A stretch of DNA of 64,000 bases, taken from positions 36,398 to 100,397 of the forward strand of contig LGRX02028936.1 in assembly GCA_001247695.2 (NCBI GenBank). The letters are read 5' to 3'. The DNA is from Cymbomonas tetramitiformis (taxonomy: Eukaryota > Chlorophyta > Pyramimonadophyceae > Pyramimonadales > Pyramimonadaceae). A program made the translations under genes and the position numbers. This document shows positions 43,001 to 53,683 of the stretch, in pieces (the first letter of the stretch is position 1; every line of letters starts with the position of its first letter). The notes below the pieces were generated by a model. It ran no database searches. It saw only the letters and a list, made by a program, of their open reading frames with translations, and was not told the origin of the DNA.

Positions 43001-44537
43001 AAATGGAACGCAGCAGAAGGGACCGGTGAAGGAGAGCATTGAGATTGGGCAGTTCTTGAAGATGAATGAGGAGGCGTTGAAGCCTGGTGTACGGCATCAT
43101 GTGCACAATATTGTGTCCGTGGAGGTGCCGAAGGTGGTAGCGGTGAAGAACCGTGGCGTGACGCGTGGCACGAAGGTGAAGGATGAGAAGGTGGAGTACG
43201 TCTTGGAGTTAATCCATCAACACGGACATGCCGAGTCTGAGAAGTTGTTGGTGTTGACATCGGTTGCCATGAACTCCCAAGGCATCCCGCTGTTGCAGCT
43301 GTACTTCGGCGAAGCTCTCGGGGCCATGGACGTCATCACGCACAACGCGGCGGAAGATAAGTTTTGTGTGGCGGCGGTCATCACGGATGTTCCGTGGGGC
43401 CATGAGAGCAAGACCGGGTACAACACGAAGGTGGATTGGGATGCGTTCGCAGTCAAGTTGGACGAGCTGTGCGCGAACAACGATGGCATGTCGGAGGTTC
43501 ATAAATGCGCCGATCTGGGAAAGGTGGACGGAGACACCATTGTGTGTGCCTTAGGCGACAGTGAAGCCCTTCGAGCTTTGGAGGCGGGCTGGAAGGCCTT
43601 GAAGCACCCGGTAGGATCGATGTAACACTTGTTGCTTTGAAGGCACTCTTTTATTTTTGTTTTTTTTGTTACGTTTCTTAAAGGGAGGGAAAAGGGGGGA
43701 AGGATCACAGGTGTACAAGACAATGCCGGGGTACATCGTGACGGAGGGGAACCGCAACAACGCGACTTTCACGAACACTCCAAAGTCCGTGGGACACCAG
43801 TACACGACTTTTGCACGGAAGCTGGAGGCTCCGAAGTTGGACTTCAAGACCAGCATCCAAACCAGGGGGCAGCAATGTAAGGACCTTGACTTTGATTATT
43901 TCCCGCTGAATTGTTGGACTGGAAACATTTTGCGTGCCCTAAGTTACCAAGAGGTGAAGGCTTTTGAGAAGGCCTTGGAAAAGCACCTGGCTGAGAGCTG
44001 GGAACCAAGCTGGAAGGAAATGGATGAGGAGCAGAGGATGGACATCGTTCAGACCGAGGTAGAACATCAGGCACGACCTTTCCAAGCTGTTCAAGTGCAG
44101 GATACCTTCAAGCACGATTGCGCCGTAGTGGGATGCATGAAGGGCGGTAAGCCCTGCGAAGAGCATGGCAAGACCTTGGTGGTGGGACAGAAAAAGGTGG
44201 AGCTCATGGAGCTGTTGGTGGAGCGGTACACAACCGACATCGACATGGTGGTGCTGGACCCGTTCATGGGAAGTGGTGCGTGTCATTGTGGATGCATTGG
44301 TTTTGCCGCGAGGGACACGCCGGGGTATTGAAAGATGTTAAGTGTTCCGCAGGAACCACTGGGATTGGAGCGCTTCGCATGGGACGCGCCTTCATCGGCG
44401 TGGAGAGGAAGCGTGCAAACTTCATTAGCGCGGTGCACTATTTATCTCACGCGGTGTTCTGCTGCGCGAAGCGCCATGTGGGGGATCTTGGATTGAGTGA
44501 GCCGTACCGGAAGATGAAAGTGACAAACGTGAAGTAG
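40084..44537 (+). CDS. Large spliced protein with C-terminal DNA amino-methyltransferase
   Basis: Seven exons fit GT-AG introns in phase: 40084-40337, 40949-41197, 41313-41822, 41897-42144, 42230-43610, 43711-44275, 44353-44537. One frameshift lies in exon 3 near 41521-41536 (A6 then T6 runs). The product is about 1,130 residues. The N-terminus is basic (MPAKKGTTKKSG) and unrecognised; the middle has a long Glu/Asp-rich stretch (42340-42640). The catalytic domain has motif IV DVPWG (43386) followed by motif I DPFMGSGTTGIGALRMG, created exactly across the last intron. Order IV before I is that of beta-class N6-adenine/N4-cytosine methyltransferases. It would methylate DNA amino groups; target base and site are unknown. 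Stop is TAG, with a TGA six codons later. Confidence 0.75.
40338..40948 (+). repeat. First methyltransferase intron: large inverted repeat with seven palindromes
   Basis: This 611-bp intron contains inverted arms of about 200 bp (about 40400-40600 and 40640-40845) that could fold into one long hairpin. It has GTTCATCGATGAAC at 40406, 40476, 40681, 40750, 40820 and 40842, plus a one-base variant at 40545. Most copies extend to AAAGCGTTCATCGATGAACG and its complement. Confidence 0.85.
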
Positions 44538-44552
44538 AACATCGAAAGTTCG

Positions 44553-45684
44553 TGAAAGTTAGTTAGGGATCTTGGCGGGGAAAGAAGTATGTTTTGAACC
44601 TAACTGGGGGGCCGGCCACCCGGACTTGTGGTTAGTAGTGGTCCGCGAAAGCACGTGAAAAACCAATGGAGAACGTAGTTGGTCAATGCACGAAGACGAG
44701 TAGGCGATGGGGCGAAGGGCACTAGAAAAGGTGAAGTCGTGTTAAACTCTGGAGGCAAAACATGCGCGCCGGTAACTTTGTTTTGAATATTGATTTGAAG
44801 CTGTATATTTCATGTGATATATAAATATAAAATATTCCTGAAATTGCAAAGAAATCGGGGTTTTTTAAAGAAATTTCAAAAAATTTAGAAAAACCCCCAA
44901 AAAGGGCATATAAAACTAGAAAAAATAAAAGGGGTTCATCGATGAACACCCAAAAACATATTTCATAAAAATCAGACGTATAAAGTGTGATTTTGCTACC
45001 GAGTTTCGAAAAAAAAATTTGAAGCTGGAGAATGCGTGAAATATGGTACAAATTCAATGGAAAATTTTTGTTTTCTTAACACAAAAAACCCCATAAACTT
45101 TCCTTAATTCAGGCTGACAAAGATGATTTTTTAGTTAAAATCATGAATATTTCTTAAACCCTAAAACAACCGGGAAATTAAATAAAATTACATTCAACTC
45201 GGGAAAATCTTAAACCCTAGATTCGGTCAAATTTTCGATTTTTTCAGGGCCTCCCCTTGTAAAACTCCCCAACACCCAAAAAGGCCCGAAATTCATATAA
45301 AACTAGGAAAAATAAAAGGGGTTCATCGATGAACCCCCAAAAACATTTTTCATAAAAATCAGACGTAAAAAGTTTCATTTTGCTACCGAGTTTCGAAAAA
45401 AAATTTGAAGCTTAAAAATGCGTGAAATATTATACAAGTTCAATGGAAAATTTATGTTTTCTTAACACAAAAAACCCCATAAACCTTCCTTAATTCAGGC
45501 TGAAAAAGATGATTTCTTTCGTGAAAATTAGGAATATTTCTTAAACCCTAAATCAACCGGAAAATTAAATAAAATTACATTCCACTCGGGAAAATCTTAA
45601 ACCCTAGATTCGGTCAAATTTTCGATTTTTTTAGGGCCTCCCATTGTAAAACTCCCGAACTCCCGAAACTCCCAAACTCCCCAA
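44553..45684 (-). repeat. Right terminal inverted repeat
   Basis: About 1.13 kb, inverted relative to 34606-35942. It carries palindromes at 44934-44947 and 45321-45334. The inner edge (GTGAAAGTTAGTTAGGGATC) starts just after the methyltransferase stop codon, as the left repeat starts just after the transposase stop. Confidence 0.85.
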
Positions 45685-48093
45685 TTGCGTTTGGTGGAAC
45701 CCCCCTTAGGTTTGTGTGGGATCGGACTGGAGCAGCCTCATTTTGAAGCCGTTTGCTGACAGGCTTGGAGTTCTGCGGTGAAAACGGAATGCAGTGGAGT
45801 ACGGAACACGAAGCGCATGAGCGCGTAGCGCGATTGTCTGTGAAGCAAGCTGATTGGCAATTGCCTTGCTTTTTAGCTTCAAGCAAGTGCCCAAGAAAGG
45901 TGTTGCCTTGTAAACAAGTCAGTGAACATCCTCGATCGGGTGTGAAGGGATCAGTATGCATTGCCAGTGGCAGCGGACTCATCGTATGCTAATTGCCGAT
46001 ATATGAAGGATTGAGAGTGTTTGAGCTGGCACCTCCGGAATTCATCGGTTATGATGCATGCCCATTCACTATGGGTGACATAGAACTAGAACTAGTCTTA
46101 TGAATCATACCAATTACATATGTAATTCATTGCCCTCAATATATGTGTTGAGGCATAAAAGGTTAAATGTGCACATGACGTGGGCATGGAAATGCTCTAC
46201 ACGTGTACAGTCAATATGTATCAGCTTATAAATCATTTCAGTTCTCCCAAATCAGTCGGTTCATTTTACGGTATTCATCGTGTATGTTGAATATACGGAA
46301 AACAACTCAGTTCAGCTTGCTGAATAGATCACGCTGGACTTGATAAAGATATGATAAACGAGTCGCTAGGTGCACTGTCCATACTCAATAAATGGACATT
46401 AAGTCATTCTATGCACCGGCAGTGCTAAGTTGGGAGCTGTATGTATGTATGTGTATATATATATATATATAAACTGTGGCTGGAAAAAAAATGTTTATAC
46501 ATAATATGATATCATTCGGTACAATGTCCACACCTGATTAATGGACATTCAAGTCACTTATGTACCGGCGATGCTGAGTAACCTCGTTAAACGGGAATAC
46601 TCCTCCGACACCGTGGACTGTATGAAATTAACAGTAACCATTAAGGGAATACTCCTGTCAATACTCACACAATCCGTATTCATACCTGACGAACGGAATG
46701 TTTTGATATCGTATGTATATGCCTACCTTCTCCCTTTAGGAAAACGTGGACATTACATATATAACATGTGTGACAGATATGACAAGTATGGCACCGTGTG
46801 TCATGTATGACACATGGGACATGGTCGAATGTCGTGGACGTGACATATAAACATGATGATTTAATAACATGCATATGGTCAGCATATCGAAATAAGTCAA
46901 ATTTTAAGGATATATGTGATATATGACAGGTGTCATATTCATGATATGCACTATATATGATAGTCACATCACGACATACACCGTATACACACAGTATCAG
47001 CGTTAAATTTACCTCCAATTGAACTAGAAAATCATATGGTTGAGTACCAAATGATTGCTTTGGAGTATATGATAAATCTGCAAAAGAAATGCCATCAAAC
47101 CAAAGTATTTAGACAGGGTCTATAAAGGACGTCTTTCGCATGAGATCAGGGTATGGTCATAGTTGATCATATAACCGTTAACCACATAAAATCTGCCAGG
47201 GTTATTCATGTAGATATAGAAAACACTTTATAGGTCACAGGTAACCCAATGATGAGTCCTGCACCCCCTGTCAAAATAACCCTACGATTTTGGCTAGTTT
47301 TGTCCAAAACATGCGTAAAGCAAAATAAGGAATTTGAAAAATCGGAATTTCGCAATCTTTGATGCCAGAATCTGAAAATTTGGATTATTTTTGTTTAGTT
47401 CAATAGAAATTGATTGAAATATATAAATACTAGGTTCTAGAACATAAATCATCAAATTCAGTTTTTTCTGCAAAATTCTGGGAATCATGCGTAAAGTTAT
47501 TTCACCCAGTGTGAAAAATGAAAATTTTGGAGTTTTCCTTAGCCAAATATGAATTTTGAATTTCAGAAATTTTGGATAAAAATTGATGCAAATATTCAAA
47601 TTCTACATTCTGAATGATCCTCTTTCTCTACATGCAGGATAGCAACCACACGCACATATGTAATGCATGATTGTGTGTGTGTGTTTGTGTGTGACATAGA
47701 GGATGCTCATACGCGGGGATACTCATGCATTCATTAAAATGTGATTGCAATATCGGTACATCCAACTCCCGGATGCAGAGGCGCCCTCGCGAACAACCTT
47801 AGCCCGACCAGAGCGGAGAGTTGCCCAGTTACTCAGTTTCCACAGCCGACTGTCGGATGTCGAGAACATTAGAATGGTGTAACTTCAGCATTTTTGATAC
47901 CATTGCAATCAACATATTAATGAACGTGCATGTTATACATCATGCGAAATGCATTGGCCGCCACTCTCAGAGCATCTCAGCTATCACTCATGCACATTGC
48001 CATGATGAGATGGGGGGGCAGGCTCTCATAGTCCCGCCAGTATCCCATCTCATATCCGGCCTTCGGGGTTTCTGAGTTGCCTTCCACAACAAC
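45685..48093. other. Non-coding stretch with microsatellites and TGACA-rich remnant
   Basis: No gene is supported. 46370-46435 and 46518-46580 are diverged direct repeats (AAATGGACATTAAGTCA, then CACCGGCAGTGCTAAGT). 46755-46815 resembles the TGACATGTATGACA end of the T1 LTR and may be an old LTR remnant. 47280-47600 is AT-rich. Confidence 0.4.
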
Positions 48094-48394
48094 CCTACAG
48101 CTTGTCGCCCGCCATTGTGATATATATATATATATACATGTTGCTATCATGTTCAAACAGGATGCTGATTATTTGATGATGTTACACATATTATGTATGT
48201 GTGCGTGTGTGTGTGTGTGTGTGATGCACACATCTACTGATAGTATAAGTATGAATCACTTATACTTGCATATTATAAAACAATCAGATGTGCTACATGC
48301 TGCATCGCATGCTGCTGTGCGCACAGCATGGTGTGCACTATAATGTGTTGTATTATGACGTGCTTCTTGATTTGCGGCATGCTGTTGCACAACA
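48094..48394 (+). repeat. 300-bp direct repeat, left copy
   Basis: It begins CCTACAGCTTGTCGCCC and ends GCATGCTGTTGCACAACA. It is nearly identical to 49012-49310, apart from microsatellite length. The pair could be LTRs of a small element or a segmental duplication; no target duplication was found. Confidence 0.75.
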
Positions 48395-48689
48395 TGCAGT
48401 ACAGTAGTGCATGCTGTGGTGCATGCTGTTGTGCAGGATGATCGAACTAAGTTTACACACACATTCAGTGCAGTTGTGTGTATATAAATTAACATGCACG
48501 CTCATACAGCTTGCACACTTAGATATCATCTATGCACTTGCACACTATTTACAATTCAGTCAGGAGTGTGTGTGTATGCACAATTGTTCATCGAGAATAC
48601 CGGAGTGGTTCTGTTTACCACTCAATAGTGTGTGTACACAGTGCATTCAATATGTTGCAGGAATGTATGTGCTGTATATTCTGATACTT

Positions 48690-48995
48690 GGCGATTATCA
48701 CGAAGCCATGCTCGCGCGCCCACTGCAGCACCTCCAGATGCCCACCTCGCGCCGCAGCCTGCCATGTGAAGGCGTCCCACGGGCAGCCATGCTCGCGCGC
48801 CCATTGCAGCACTCCAGATGCCCACCTCGCGCTGCAGCCGCACATGTGGTGGCTTTCCACGGGCAGCCATGCTCGCGCGCCCACTGCATGCAGCACCTCC
48901 AGATGCCCACCTCGCGCCGCAGCTTGACATGTGGTGGCATCCCACGGGCAGTCATACTCGTGCGCCCACTGCAGCACCTCCAGATGCCCACCTCG
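48690..48995 (-). pseudogene. Ankyrin-like repeat fragment
   Basis: Four units of about 80 bp encode LEVLQWAREHGCPWD and TCQAAARGGH motifs, the variant ankyrin repeat (LQWAREHGCPWD) seen in multigene families of algae and large DNA viruses. The units are spread over all three frames because of one-base frameshifts between repeats, so no continuous protein remains. It sits between the 300-bp direct repeats and may be a captured or dying gene piece. Confidence 0.65.
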
Positions 48996-49011
48996 CGCCG
49001 TTGTGAGCGTA

Positions 49012-49310
49012 CCTACAGCTTGTCGCCCACCATTGTGATATATATATATATATATATATGCATGTTGCTATCATGTTCAAACAGGATGCTGATTATTTGA
49101 TGATGTTACGCATATTATGTATGTGTGCGTGTGTGTGTGATGCACACATCTACTGATAGTATAAGTATGAATCACTTATACTTGCATATTGTAAAACAAT
49201 CAGATGTGCTACATGCTGCATTGCATGCTGCTGTGCGCACAACATGGTGTGCATTATAATGTGTTGTATTATGACGTGCTTCTTGATTTGCGGCATGCTG
49301 TTGCACAACA
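49012..49310 (+). repeat. 300-bp direct repeat, right copy
   Basis: This is the partner of 48094-48394. It is followed by a palindrome, CACCACCCTAGGTGGTG. Confidence 0.75.
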
Positions 49311-49514
49311 CCACCCTAGGTGGTGTGCTGGATATGACACTGTGACCCCCAAATCTGTCACATGACACATCCTCTAGTAGGCTGGGTGACCGTCACCCGT
49401 ACGTGCGAAACAGCTTAGGTATTTATGTTTACCTTTCTTTATATGAAGGACACTTTACCATTCTGATCACGAAACCCTCAACTCAGGGTTTATCCGACTA
49501 TATAACAGCACACC

Positions 49515-50184
49515 TGTTCGGTTGTGAGGACTGAACCAGTCTCACAAGTATGCAAGTAACACTTACAGGGAATATGGTACTGGGACCATAGGGTGATATC
49601 GGAAGACTTTGTATACTGTCGGATATTTCGTATAATTTAGGTGAACTTTCACTGTTTGAAGTTACAAGACACCAGAGGTTAGTGCCAATGTGTAACTAAT
49701 TCAAAAACTGACATGAGAGCTTGTTCAGCTCTTTAAGTAGTAACATGTCGACTCGAATTCCCTCAGATCTCATCCGAATTCGACAGTCACAGTGCTCAGT
49801 CACTTCATGTTCACATATCCTATTATTACCTGTCTTGTCATTTAGCCCTTGGGCTGCAGCTGCCAGTCATACAATGATCTGTGCTCTGATTTGCTGAATG
49901 ATCATAGATCTGATGATCAGATGATGTGGCAAGAACTGGGGCTCTCCTGGTTTCCCTCCAGTTCTGTGTGGCTGTTTGAATATAAAATGGTTCCCCCCAT
50001 TTCTGGAATGGTTTCCCACCAATTCTCTCAACCTGATCTGCTGTGGTTGCAGATGTTCAAAAAGTCACAAGCTGTCAGTCACCCTCGTCATACCTCTCGG
50101 TCATACTGGTGACTGTCATCGGTGCTGTCACTCGTCATTCTGACACGTCTGTCTCTCGTCTGACTCGCGATACACCCTAGTACA
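49515..50184 (-). repeat. R 3' LTR
   Basis: Plus-strand ends are TGTTCGGTTGTG and CCTAGTACA. Short indels at ATT and GATCAGAT distinguish it from 59177-59836. Confidence 0.92.
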
Positions 50185-50200
50185 ACTCTCCCCCCCTTTT
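50185..50200 (-). promoter_or_regulatory. R polypurine tract
   Basis: On the coding strand AAAAGGGGGGGAGAGT directly precedes the 3' LTR, as expected for plus-strand priming. Confidence 0.85.
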
Positions 50201-50478
50201 CGGCGCGCCTACGTCCTCGCTAGGCTGTCCTGCGTGCCCTTATGTACATAGTCAGGGGGGTTAGCATGCACTTTGCGACAAGATCGGGCTGCTAAGCCCT
50301 CGGTTCTTGGGTCCGTGCCCCCCAGTCCTCGGGTCCGGGTCCCCCTCTACGGTTCTTGGGTCCGTGCCCCTTAGTCCTTGGGTCTGGGTCCCCTTCCGCA
50401 ATCCGGGTTCGCCAAGGCGCTTTACCGTCTCACGCTGCCAACGCTCATCAGGTTTGGCAACCCCGGCACTTCCCCAGA
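50201..50478 (-). other. R 3' untranslated region with a 49-bp tandem duplication
   Basis: Two 49-bp units (GGTTCTTGGGTCCGTGCCCC, then CCTYGGGTCYGGGTCCCC) occupy about 50302-50400. No coding is seen after the methyltransferase stop at 50479. Confidence 0.6.
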
Positions 50479-50742
50479 TCACGGGTCTTCCGCGGCCATT
50501 GCGCCCCGTGGCTGACTAGCCTCGGTATCTTGAAACTCGCACGTGTCAGTCCTCGCTGTCAGCGTCGAAATGAGGTTCATTACCGCGAGCGCGCTCTCCT
50601 CCTTCATGCGCTCGTTCAGCTTCAGCTCGCAAAACAGGTGGTGCAGCAACGCGCGAGGTATTGCATATACCGCTTGGGCTGAACCCATACCGCGGGTGTT
50701 GGCCGAGGAGATGCCCCCCTGGGCCGTGTTCTCGTGCCTCCC
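50479..50742 (-). pseudogene. C5-cytosine methyltransferase, C-terminal part
   Basis: Reading leftward from the Tc1-like insertion, the frame gives GRHENTAQGG, then SANTRGMGSAQAVYAIPRAL, and ends AAEDP with TGA. GRHENTAQGG directly continues the LCTHTTPCPARAM segment on the other side of the insertion (53025-53090), and IPRAL fits the conserved C-terminal motif of Dcm-type enzymes. This part binds DNA and closes the catalytic fold. It is separated from its N-terminal half by 2.28 kb. Confidence 0.8.
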
Positions 50743-50999
50743 TACAGTGCACTCGCGTTAATAAGAATCAGGCTTTTAAGAATCCAACGGCTGGGGTTCT
50801 CGAGAAATAAGAACGCCGTTTTTGGCTGGAATTATTCCTTTTCAATTAAGAATATAGGCAGCCCATTTTAGAATATGGCCAGCGCCTTACGATGTAAAAA
50901 TAAGAAATTCCGCTATGGCTGCACCTGGTCGATCCAAGAATGTCAAGGGGCTACATCTACAATCTGCTCCAAGGGCCAGTATCGCCTAAGATTTAAGGG

Positions 51000-51840
51000 A
51001 TCGATATTTCCCGACTTCTCAACAATTCGAATCGATTGATACTGATAGTTTACAAAGCCCAACTCGATTGATAGTGATAGTAGAATGCTATGGAATCGAC
51101 CGATACCGATTTTCACGAAAGTTACTATCGATTGATAGTGATAGTGAAAGTGTCACCATTGACTAATAGTGATAATGCGATTACTTAACCAATGATCAAC
51201 GATAGTTCAATCATACCGATAGTGCCGATAGTGGCTTACGCAGTGAGTGCTACCCACACACGCAGGATATCAACTTCAACGAAGGATATCAACTACTCAG
51301 AACTACGTGTTATTTAGCTTGACATCTCCGGTACCCTGCACCTTGACGACCGGCCGAAAGGACGATCTTTTCCAAGTTTTCCTGAGCCTGGAGTTTCGGA
51401 CTCTACACTTCCACTACTGTATTATCTTGTGGACGCTTCTGTCCCCTGCGTGGGTTCGTCTTGTGTGTAGGCATGATCGATGCCGGGCTCTGTGCTTGAC
51501 GATTGGTTTATGGTCTCAAGACTGTCTAAGGTTTGTGACGGGAAGCCTCGCGTCGTCGCGTGACGGCGGCCTAGGTAATAATATTTGTAAAATGGCCTTG
51601 CTGTCGAACGATAGTGGTGACACGGGAATTCGAAATCGATACCTCGAAATCCGCCGACCAATCGACTGATGACATAGTCGTGTACGTTAAAATCGACTGA
51701 TAATGATAGTTCGCATATTCGAGTCGACTGATAGTGATATGCGGCAGGCGACGAATCGACTGATAGTGATATTTCGCGATAGCTAAATTCACGGGATCGA
51801 TTGATAGTGATAGTAGCGATACTATCGATATGTCGCGAAG
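51000..51840. repeat. Degenerate ATCGATTGATAGTGATAG minisatellite
   Basis: About a dozen imperfect copies of TCGAYTGATAGTGATAG are scattered through the insertion, for example near 51029, 51064, 51128, 51694, 51722, 51753 and 51796. About 450 bp (51240-51690) between the clusters has few copies. Confidence 0.7.
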
Positions 51841-52059
51841 TCGGCACTATCGATACTGGCCCTTGATCTGCTCATATACGGATATATCGATATATGTATA
51901 CCTATTTGTAAATATGTATGTACACTTGAGCAAATAGAGAGTACATTTGAGGAGCCGCGCACATATCGATATTCACAATGAGGAGCCGCGCGCACACTCA
52001 ACAAACTTAATATATCCAGCTAGATATCTTGCAACACTTGAGATCGCTAAGTACGCTAT

Positions 52060-52686
52060 CTACTTAGATTTGCGCAACCGCTTTGCCACCAACTCTGCAG
52101 GTAGCTCTGAAGCAGGCTCCCAACTGTTCGCACTAGCCGGATGCCCCTTCCACTTCACCCAGAAGTACCTGACATTCTTCACTGTTTTCATAGGTCCCAA
52201 CTTCTCAACTATGAAAATATCTCCCTCATCTTCTCCACTGCTCGCATAGTCCGAGAGGGCTTCCTCAATCTCTTCACAATCAAGCATGTCTGCTTGGACC
52301 ACCTCCTGCGCCTCTTCTGCCTCTTCCACGCTGATCAGTGAGTGTGCGTTACCTTCAGGGATGTGGAACCCACCCTCCTCCTCCGTCTCCTCCTCTGGCA
52401 TCTCTGCGAAGTCCGCAGGGACAATCTCCAAAGCGGCAGGTCCCTTGCGTTTCTTCGTTGGTGGCACCTCGATGTTCGCATCCACGGGCGACCATGAATA
52501 CTTTTCCACCCCAGCCAGGCGCACCAGGTGATCGACGGAACCGTCAGCAGCAAGGCCCATGCCAGTATGATAATACAACGTGTAGAAGGCAAACCTATTA
52601 TGGATTCGTCTAGTAATTCTTTTAAAGTCTTCAACTGGTCTGCTACGAACAAGGCCATTGCCCCGATTACTTCGAATACTGTACAA
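52060..52686 (-). CDS. Chromodomain ORF inside the Tc1-like insertion
   Basis: The 208-residue frame has a basic patch (PPTKKRKG), an acidic middle (PEEETEEEGG, SGEDEGD) and a clear C-terminal chromodomain: DIFIVEKLGPMKTVKN, YFWVKWKGHPASANSWEP, with aromatic residues at the usual methyl-lysine cage positions. No integrase or transposase motif is present. The start is uncertain because the N-terminal part (RITRRIHNRFAFYTLYYHTG) may follow an intron. It could be a captured host or retroelement chromodomain. Confidence 0.65.
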   Translation of the reverse strand: MYSIRSNRGNGLVRSRPVEDFKRITRRIHNRFAFYTLYYHTGMGLAADGSVDHLVRLAGVEKYSWSPVDANIEVPPTKKRKGPAALEIVPADFAEMPEEETEEEGGFHIPEGNAHSLISVEEAEEAQEVVQADMLDCEEIEEALSDYASSGEDEGDIFIVEKLGPMKTVKNVRYFWVKWKGHPASANSWEPASELPAELVAKRLRKSK

Positions 52687-53024
52687 GCTTTAAGGGCCAT
52701 TATAAACACTACAGTATAGCGAGAACCTGTGTGAAAACGAGCTGAAAGTTCGCGAATTGATACTGTGACGTGTGGGATTGTGGAACTCCGCGAAAAACAA
52801 AAAAGCGATAAGTCGGGAAATTTAAGAATCCGCCGATATAATTAAGAATATGGCAGCGAGGACATCCTCGATATATAAGAATCCCGCGGCGCTTGCGAGA
52901 TCGTTCGATAAGAATGTAGTGAGTCCGCTGGACGCTGGTTCTATCGCAAAACCATCGATTAAGAATGAGGTCGACAGCCGCTGGATCGAAACTGGTTGAT
53001 TCTTATTAACGCGAGTGCACTGTA

Positions 53025-53620
53025 GCATCGCTCGCGCAGGGCAGGGAGTCGTGTGGGTGCACAGCAACAAAGGTACTGAACGGTGCTGCATTTGTTCATA
53101 TGTGAGTTGGCTTCATGTACGGTGTGCCATACTTACAATAGGTGGTCAACAGCGGCTCTGGCAGACCTTTCATTACGGCGCGCGTGTGCAATCCTCGCAG
53201 CGCGTCGCCAGCGGGGTTTTCTATGAAGAAATACGCAGGATCGTAAAACTCAATGATCTCCCTGGTACGCCGCACGCGCCTGTCCGCCAGCTTCAGATCT
53301 GGAGCCCCCAGTGTCTTCGCCTTGCTGTACTCCTTGCAGGGAGGGCTGGCCCAGATGACGTCGAAATGATGTCGTGGGCAGAGCTTGTAGTTCCAGTGAA
53401 GGATGTCCTCCGTGCACGTGGCTTGCCACTTTGGTAGGATGTCCACTGTTACTACCTCGCAGTCCCTGAACTGACGTTGGAACTGCTGCTCCACTGAGCC
53501 GGTACCGCAGAACAACACCAAAATTCTGACTGGGTGCTGCACTCTCGAGAGGTGAGGCTGATAAGCTCGGCTTTGGCTACTGCTGTGGACTGTCGGGGTT
53601 GGAGGTCTCATTGCCATCAA
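53025..53620 (-). pseudogene. C5-cytosine methyltransferase, N-terminal catalytic part
   Basis: The frame contains motif I LVLFCGTGSVE (residues 35-44), VTVDILPK, the catalytic motif IV ASPPCKEYS with Cys95, motif VI FFIENP (131-136) and YCKYGTPYMKPT (161-172), the order of Dcm/Dnmt-type enzymes. After KPTHI a TGA replaces the expected tryptophan and the frame shifts by one: the next conserved block, RSVPLLLCTHTTPCPARAM, is in another frame up to the insertion at 53024. It lies 63 bp downstream of the integrase frame and in phase with it, separated only by TAG at 53684-53686. It would methylate cytosine C5. Confidence 0.82.
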
Positions 53621-53683
53621 CTGTGCCCGCTGCTCCTCCTGACCCTTGTGAGTCTCCCTTCGCCTTTTCTCTGGAGCCTTCTT

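Larger units (their letters stand above)
34606..45684. mobile_element. 11-kb Mutator-like transposon carrying a DNA methyltransferase gene
   Basis: Long terminal inverted repeats (34606-35942 and 44553-45684) enclose two spliced genes that diverge from a central region of about 450 bp. The leftward gene encodes a MULE-like transposase. The rightward gene encodes a large protein ending in an amino-type DNA methyltransferase. Outer ends begin TTGGGGAGTTTGGGAGTTT on both sides. I could not resolve a target-site duplication; beyond the ends there is a weak GGWWCCACC similarity, so the true termini may lie up to 25 bp further out. No neighbouring host gene is involved. One frameshift in the methyltransferase gene suggests this copy is slightly decayed. 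Confidence 0.8.
50745..53022. mobile_element. Tc1/mariner-like insertion in the C5-methyltransferase
   Basis: The 2,278-bp insertion is bounded by TA dinucleotides (50743-50744, 53023-53024) and exact inverted repeats of at least 26 bp starting CAGTGCACTCGCGTTAATAA. TA targets and CAGTG ends are typical of Tc1/mariner. TAAGAAT motifs recur near both ends (50759, 50775, 50845; 52824, 52841, 52874, 52908, 52959), as subterminal transposase sites often do. No transposase is found. It contains a chromodomain ORF and a degenerate minisatellite. Confidence 0.75.

Noticed and set aside
50743..53024. PiggyBac-type insertion (TTAA near both ends)
   Set aside because: The inverted identity continues outward past TTAA to CAGTG next to a TA dinucleotide, and the methyltransferase frame joins best across TA, fitting Tc1/mariner.
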